46,983 nucleotides of DNA from Pandoraea sp. (lineage in GTDB: Bacteria > Pseudomonadota > Gammaproteobacteria > Burkholderiales > Burkholderiaceae). The translations under genes were made by a program, and so were the position numbers. This document shows, one piece after another, positions 43,331 to 46,983 of the stretch. Position 1 is the stretch's first letter; each line of letters starts with the position of its first letter. The stretch spans positions 1 to 46,983 of the forward strand of contig JARLJF010000084.1 of NCBI GenBank assembly GCA_031291335.1, written 5' to 3'. The notes below the pieces were generated by a model. The model saw nothing but the letters and a program-made list of their open reading frames with translations. It was not told the origin of the DNA and did no database searches.

Positions 43331-43560
43331 TGGGCATGCAAGTAGTGGTTGTGGCCACGTCAGTGGCCGAGGTGACCGAGCGACTGGGCTGCGTAGCGCC
43401 ATTCGCTGAGATATTTCCATTGCCAAGCGGCTTTATCGGAGTATCGATTCCACTTGGTGTTGTCGACGACTTTGGAGAGGAAGTCGTTCTCGAACGTATC
43501 TCAAACTTTCAGTATTTTGACCTATGGGCCGGCATATGGACGCCACCGAAATCCAAATGA
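43330..43560 (+). CDS. Unknown protein (insertion gene 2)
   Basis: A 76-residue protein (MGMQVVVVATSVAEV..., ending WAGIWTPPKSK) with a beta-rich middle and no recognised family. Coupled to the gene before it by TGATG. Confidence 0.5.
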   Translation: MGMQVVVVATSVAEVTERLGCVAPFAEIFPLPSGFIGVSIPLGVVDDFGEEVVLERISNFQYFDLWAGIWTPPKSK

Positions 43561-43643
43561 ATTCTCAACTGTCTGGAGCCAGATGAGAGTCATAGCGCCT
43601 CTCGTCCCGAAAGGGGCAGCGAGGCTGCTTTCGGACGTATTCG

Positions 43644-44125
43644 ATGGCGAGCCGTTCGACTTTCAAAGTCCTGCCCTGTGCGCAGGCGCTGGCTCAGTTG
43701 CAAATGCTCACCGAATGGCGTCCTGACAAAAATTTCCTGATGGGCTCTGGGAGTACCGACACTATCGAGTTGCGCATCTCGCATGTCTTCAGGCGAGGAA
43801 ATGGCACGCGGTTCCGAGGGCGCCTACTGACAAGTGGCGAGGGGTCGTTACTTGTTGGATCGTTTATGTCTTCAGGTTATAGCCGCTTCATTACCGCAAT
43901 AGTCTTAGTATTGGTGGGCGTCATGCTCTTCGGTGGCCTCTATCAAGCTGTTGCACAAGCATCTAGTCTGCTCAATGCACTGACAGTCACCGGATTCTTG
44001 CTGGTATGGGGGCAGGCGTGTGTCTGATGGGGCGACTCGTGGTATGGAATGGCGCACCGGCAAGCAAAGATGTTCTAGTGATCTCGACAGCTTTCCGGCA
44101 TGCGCTGCAGGAACGCGCGACGTAA
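43644..44125 (+). pseudogene. Membrane protein of unknown family, broken by a frameshift
   Basis: The frame from 43644 reads MASRSTFKVLPCAQALAQL... and includes a membrane segment FITAIVLVLVGVMLFGGLYQ, but stops at 44027. The continuing frame, AGVCLMGRLVVWNGAP... to HALQERAT with stop at 44123-44125, matches the family's usual C-terminal pattern as I recall it. One extra G in the five-G tract at 44008-44012 would join the two frames. Either a real frameshift mutation or a sequencing error. Confidence 0.45.
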
Positions 44126-44243
44126 TTCAAGTGTGCCGCCAGGACGCACGACTGGCTGAAGTCGGCCACAATCGGCCGTTCGACATGGCCACTCAGATCG
44201 TCGACAATCGAAGCCTCTCAAGCCATGTTGTCAGGATGAGCAG

Positions 44244-44648
44244 ATGGATAGCCGGGCATTTAGTCTCCACCACCCAGTTGGCGTCACCATCTCGCCTTCA
44301 CTCACAGAAGCAGGAGTCGCGGACATCAGTTGCTCGCGCAGAGATATGGGTACGACATGGGTTTGGTATCAGCTTCCAACGTTTCAAGATGGTGAAATTC
44401 TTGTTGCCATTGCCTTGGGGTTCCGTGCAGGGAAGCTTGTGCAACTTTCACTATCAGACGCGAACCCCAAGTTTGGTGATAGCTGGTCCACATTCGCTGA
44501 GCATCAAGAGCGCCTCCGAGCACAGAGCATCGGCGCGTGGCTTGCCAGCAAACGCCTATTTGTTGGGACATATTCCTGGGGGTCGGTCTGGGCTGGTTTT
44601 GATCCTAAGGGAGGATTCGGATCGGCCGTCATACGGCTTGCAACTTAA
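44244..44648 (+). CDS. Unknown protein (insertion gene 4)
   Basis: A 134-residue protein (MDSRAFSLHHPVGVTISP...) rich in beta-strand and aromatic residues (TTWVWYQLP, SWGSVWAGF). No family recognised. AGGA lies about 10 nt before the ATG. Low-GC codon use like the rest of the insertion. Confidence 0.45.
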   Translation: MDSRAFSLHHPVGVTISPSLTEAGVADISCSRRDMGTTWVWYQLPTFQDGEILVAIALGFRAGKLVQLSLSDANPKFGDSWSTFAEHQERLRAQSIGAWLASKRLFVGTYSWGSVWAGFDPKGGFGSAVIRLAT

Positions 44649-44872
44649 CCGGCAATCAGGCGAAGGTCTAAGTGCGCTCCCCAGTACGCCGCAGTTGAGC
44701 GAGAGCTTTGCGAAATCGGCAACGTCCGCTTAGGGTCGTGAACGGTCTTTGATGAAAGCCCGCTTCCGGCCAGGAACGGTCGATCACGAATGTCGGCTTT
44801 CGGGTAGGCTAAGCGCGATATCCAACGGTAGGAAATGAGAATGACCGAAGCACTACAACCCGATGGAGCGTC

Positions 44873-45343
44873 ATGAAGGTTGTCTATTACGCAGCAAACG
44901 CGCCTTGGGTAGGTTCAATGAAGTGCCCGTCGTGCACACGATTGACGCCTGCGTGGCAGTCTAGCGGCATGAGCGAGAGTTCTCCTCATTTTCATTGCGA
45001 CACCTGCTCAAACGTTATCCATCGCGAACGCGACAGGGAACTCGTGTATCTATCAGAGCCTTCGCAAGAACTGCTTGCCCGCATCGCAGCCACTTTGCCG
45101 CAGTGCCCCTGCGGAGGGCAATTTCGTCCAGGTGCGAATCCGAAGTGTCCGCACTGCCGCACCGAATTCGCTCACCACTGGGATCCGGTCCGGCGCTTGG
45201 TAGCCGGACAAATGGTCTTGCTTGATGGGGCTTGCCTTATTCGAGATCGACTGTATTCATACCAAATTTCCATCGGCTCCAAGCCGAAATACTGGCTCCG
45301 GATATTACGAAGTACGCTGATGTCTCATTTCGACAGCCAGTGA
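44873..45343 (+). CDS. Zinc-ribbon protein of unknown function
   Basis: A 156-residue protein with four cysteine pairs: CPSC (near residue 18), CDTC, CPCGG and CPHC, which should form two zinc ribbons. The middle reads LPQCPCGGQFRPGANPKCPHCRTEF, typical of a widespread but uncharacterised family; the C-terminal part (MVLLDGACLIRDRLYSY) is a short beta domain. The start may instead be the ATG at 44918 (MKCPSC), which has the more usual N terminus; GGAG precedes 44873. Confidence 0.65.
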   Translation: MKVVYYAANAPWVGSMKCPSCTRLTPAWQSSGMSESSPHFHCDTCSNVIHRERDRELVYLSEPSQELLARIAATLPQCPCGGQFRPGANPKCPHCRTEFAHHWDPVRRLVAGQMVLLDGACLIRDRLYSYQISIGSKPKYWLRILRSTLMSHFDSQ

Positions 45344-45455
45344 ACTCAATCATTGGCTGACAACTTTTCTATCTATCCAGGGGGGCGACCGACCGTTCAG
45401 GGTCGGAATCGTCCATCCACGACGGCTAATTTCCCTCGGCGAAGACCCTCGCATC

Positions 45456-45476
45456 GGTGCACCAAATGTGCACCGA
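45456..45476 (+). repeat. Paired TGCACC repeat, right (possible arm-type site)
   Basis: TGCACC units at 45457 and 45468, again 11 bp apart, in a 21-bp stretch that agrees at 17 of 21 positions with 43000-43020. It lies 37 bp inside the right direct repeat. Confidence 0.5.
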
Positions 45477-45512
45477 TTGGCGGGATGTTGTTGATCTGAT
45501 TAGCTATAGGGT

Positions 45513-45544
45513 TCCGGTCCCCGGTACCACTTAGGCTTCGAGCC
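45513..45544 (+). repeat. Direct repeat, right copy (attR-like)
   Basis: Identical over 32 bp to 42850-42881. Its first 17 bp equal the tRNA-Leu 3' end including CCA, but no tRNA precedes it, so it is an attachment-site copy that ends the 2.6 kb insertion. Confidence 0.8.
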
Positions 45545-45686
45545 TGGTCAAGTTCTACGCTACAAACGCTACCGTGATACGCGGTGCGCCTGCTAATCCA
45601 AAGGGGCGCTTGGCCTATCGCGACCTTGCCATCCCCGTATTCCTTCAGTACCTTCGAAATCACGACGTGATATTCGTCGAGCCAAC

Positions 45687-45857
45687 GTGATTAGCGCCTT
45701 CGCTTCAGGTGTGCGGGATGTCCGATCCATCGGCGCATCGACGCTTCCGACGCCAAGGTTCCGCCGAAAGCCGATCTTGAACAACCGTACGCGGTTCGAC
45801 GACGATCCGGACCGCGCATTCGAATACGGACTACCTTTCAACGAACTGCGACCGTGA
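45687..45857 (+). CDS. Possible 56-residue protein before the kinase gene
   Basis: A GTG-started frame (MISAFASGVRD..., ending FEYGLPFNELRP) that ends 7 bp before the kinase start. Its start overlaps the stop of another short open stretch (GTGA), but neither has a ribosome-binding site or a recognised family. It may be the remnant of a gene cut by recombination. Confidence 0.25.
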   Translation: MISAFASGVRDVRSIGASTLPTPRFRRKPILNNRTRFDDDPDRAFEYGLPFNELRP

Positions 45858-45864
45858 GCGAACT

Positions 45865-46593
45865 ATGGCAAGCCTGTCGGAATCCCGCATCGCGGAACCT
45901 TCAAAGGGTCATCGGCTGGTGATCGTCGAGGGCATCATGGGGTCGGGCAAGTCGACGACTTCGCGGCTCATCGCGAAACACCTGCAAGAAACGGGGAGAG
46001 CGGCGGTACCTATCCATGAAAGGACCGACCCGCATCCGGTGCGCGCGACGGACGAACTCGAACATTGGTTCGAACCTTGGAAGGACGTAACACCAGAGGA
46101 CCTGGCGAACCGTTCACTGGCGAGATGGACCGCTTTCGTCCAGTACACGCAATCCAATGCAGAGATTCCGGTATTGGATGGTCAACTTTTTCATGGGGAC
46201 CTGACCCACTTGCTCCTGATGGAGGCCGATACCGCACTGATGTTCGGCTACATACGGAAGCTGGCATCGATCATTACCCCGCTGAACCCGTTCGTCCTTT
46301 ACCTCTGGCAGAAAGATGTCGAAAGGGCCATCAGAACCGTTTGCGCAGAACGGGGTCCTGAGTGGATTGATTATCAAGTCAATTGGAAACTCGCGGCACC
46401 CTACTGCGTGCGCAGGGGCTTCGTGGGACTGGACGGACTGATCTCCCTGTACCGCGATTACCGCCGACTCACCGACAGCCTGTTTCAAGAACTATCGTTA
46501 GCCAAGCTCGCCATCGAAAATTCAGAGAGAGACTGGCCGGCATATGAAAGGCGAATGCTCAGCGCATTGGGCGCTGACCGGCAAGGCAGGTGA
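45865..46593 (+). CDS. P-loop nucleotide kinase-like protein
   Basis: A 242-residue protein with a P-loop GIMGSGKSTTSR (from about residue 23), placed after a strand LVIVE, as in thymidylate- or deoxynucleoside-kinase-like proteins. Other candidate motifs are IHERTDPHP, EIPVLDGQLFHGDL and a lid-like region PFVLYLWQKDVERAIRTV. The substrate is unknown. The Shine-Dalgarno is weak. It lies beyond the right repeat, in DNA that also looks accessory, and converges with the NUDIX gene. Confidence 0.7.
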   Translation: MASLSESRIAEPSKGHRLVIVEGIMGSGKSTTSRLIAKHLQETGRAAVPIHERTDPHPVRATDELEHWFEPWKDVTPEDLANRSLARWTAFVQYTQSNAEIPVLDGQLFHGDLTHLLLMEADTALMFGYIRKLASIITPLNPFVLYLWQKDVERAIRTVCAERGPEWIDYQVNWKLAAPYCVRRGFVGLDGLISLYRDYRRLTDSLFQELSLAKLAIENSERDWPAYERRMLSALGADRQGR

Positions 46594-46664
46594 GTTCGAC
46601 ATCGAGAGATAGCGATTCCTACGTAGGCATCTCTAGTCCGGGTCGATCTGAATCCTCCCTCGCG

Positions 46665-46983
46665 TCACTGTGCGAGGCCACGCGCAACCAGGTACGGCAA
46701 CGCAATTCGTGTCGCCAACGTGAGCGGCTCGGGAAGGCGGTCGAGGGCGAACCATCCCCATGCGGCATGCTTCTCCGGTTCCATCAGCTCGGGCACGCCA
46801 TCGAACTGGCGTACCAGATACACCGGCGCGACCCAGTGCTCCGCCTCATTCGGCGCAATGTGATCCGCGACACACAACAGTTCAAGCTCGCCTGGCTGAA
46901 TGCCGAGTTCTTCCTGAATCTCGCGCTTAACGGCACGCTCCACAGGTTCCAGCCAATCTACCTTGCCACCGGGTAGCCCCCAG
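46665..46983 (-). CDS. NUDIX hydrolase (partial, N terminus outside the window)
   Basis: The visible 105 or so residues contain a complete NUDIX box, G-x5-E-x7-REUxEExGU: GGKVDWLEPVERAVKREIQEELGI, read as G(K)VDWLE, seven residues, REIQEELGI. The C-terminal part (WVAPVYLVRQFDG; HAAWGWFALDRLPEPL) resembles the MutT/ADP-ribose group. It would hydrolyse a nucleoside diphosphate derivative. The gene begins beyond the right edge of the window. Confidence 0.88.
   Translation of the reverse strand, partial: WGLPGGKVDWLEPVERAVKREIQEELGIQPGELELLCVADHIAPNEAEHWVAPVYLVRQFDGVPELMEPEKHAAWGWFALDRLPEPLTLATRIALPYLVARGLAQ

Larger units (their letters stand above)
45344..45864. other. Insertion right end and accessory spacer
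   Basis: The 521 bp between the zinc-ribbon gene and the kinase gene hold the right repeat copy (45513-45544), a paired TGCACC repeat (45456-45476) and only very short frames, of which 45687-45857 is the best. A reverse frame across 45397-45663 is rejected because it runs through the repeat. Confidence 0.55.

Noticed and set aside
42850..45544. A CRISPR array or toxin-antitoxin locus in the insertion
   Set aside because: No regularly spaced repeats and no recognisable toxin, antitoxin or nuclease motif; only two att-like copies and two short repeat pairs are present.
45397..45663. An 88-codon minus-strand frame across the right repeat
   Set aside because: It runs through the attachment-site repeat and its peptide contains the translated tRNA-Leu tail; no ribosome site.

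Overview
The window is high-GC chromosomal DNA from a betaproteobacterium, most likely a member of the Burkholderiaceae (Pandoraea or a Burkholderia relative). This rests on the uvrC-pgsA-tRNA-Gly/tRNA-Cys order, a Burkholderiales-type general porin, a Kch-type potassium channel, and the overall gene content and codon use. The genus is an inference; no database was consulted.

Layout. 1-3.3 kb: end of uvrC, a potassium channel, pgsA, and a stable-RNA cluster (two identical tRNA-Gly genes and tRNA-Cys) with a strong sigma70 promoter and hairpin terminators. 3.3-4.6 kb: a LysE-type exporter bounded on the far side by a decayed copy of the tRNA-Cys 3' end plus its terminator, and a likely 26-residue peptide gene. 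4.7-10.2 kb: small enzymes and two AraC-type regulators (GNAT, MAPEG, GlxA-like regulator, VOC protein, secreted alpha/beta hydrolase, PPOX flavoprotein), with clear inverted repeats at two regulator promoters. 10.2-18.2 kb: a FadR-family regulator, porin and glucarate-dehydratase-like enzyme diverging from a four-gene ABC importer. 18.4-20.5 kb: a secreted COG4315-type protein, an ECF sigma factor and its membrane anti-sigma factor. 20.5-27.7 kb: a LysR regulator facing an eight-gene operon (isochorismatase-like hydrolase, XapX protein, YtcJ-like amidohydrolase with a Cys-rich tail, DoxX, GNAT, a thioredoxin-reductase-like flavoprotein without its CxxC, a UBP-type zinc finger protein, and a membrane-anchored ABM monooxygenase). 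27.7-32.2 kb: 2-oxoglutarate semialdehyde dehydrogenase, kdgD and garD. 32.3-38.1 kb: nitrate-reductase-associated protein, AbgT transporter, a small protein coupled to a haem-oxygenase-fold protein, an EamA exporter and an unknown protein. 38.7-42.7 kb: egtB-egtD (ergothioneine), a two-part chromate transporter and a small protein. 42.8-45.5 kb: tRNA-Leu(UAA) followed by a 2.6 kb low-GC insertion bounded by a perfect 32-bp direct repeat. 45.5-47 kb: further accessory DNA with a P-loop kinase and a partial NUDIX hydrolase.

How the genes fit together. GarD and the glucarate-dehydratase-like enzyme would both deliver 5-dehydro-4-deoxyglucarate to KdgD, and the semialdehyde dehydrogenase would finish the route to 2-oxoglutarate. 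The two halves lie about 14 kb apart, but their control regions share a GTCAT-N3-ATGAC palindrome, so the single FadR-family regulator probably governs both. The LysR-controlled operon is the least explained coherent unit and the best candidate for an undescribed pathway. The tRNA-Leu insertion has attachment-site repeats and paired internal repeats but no visible recombinase, which suggests an element mobilised in trans or a decayed island.
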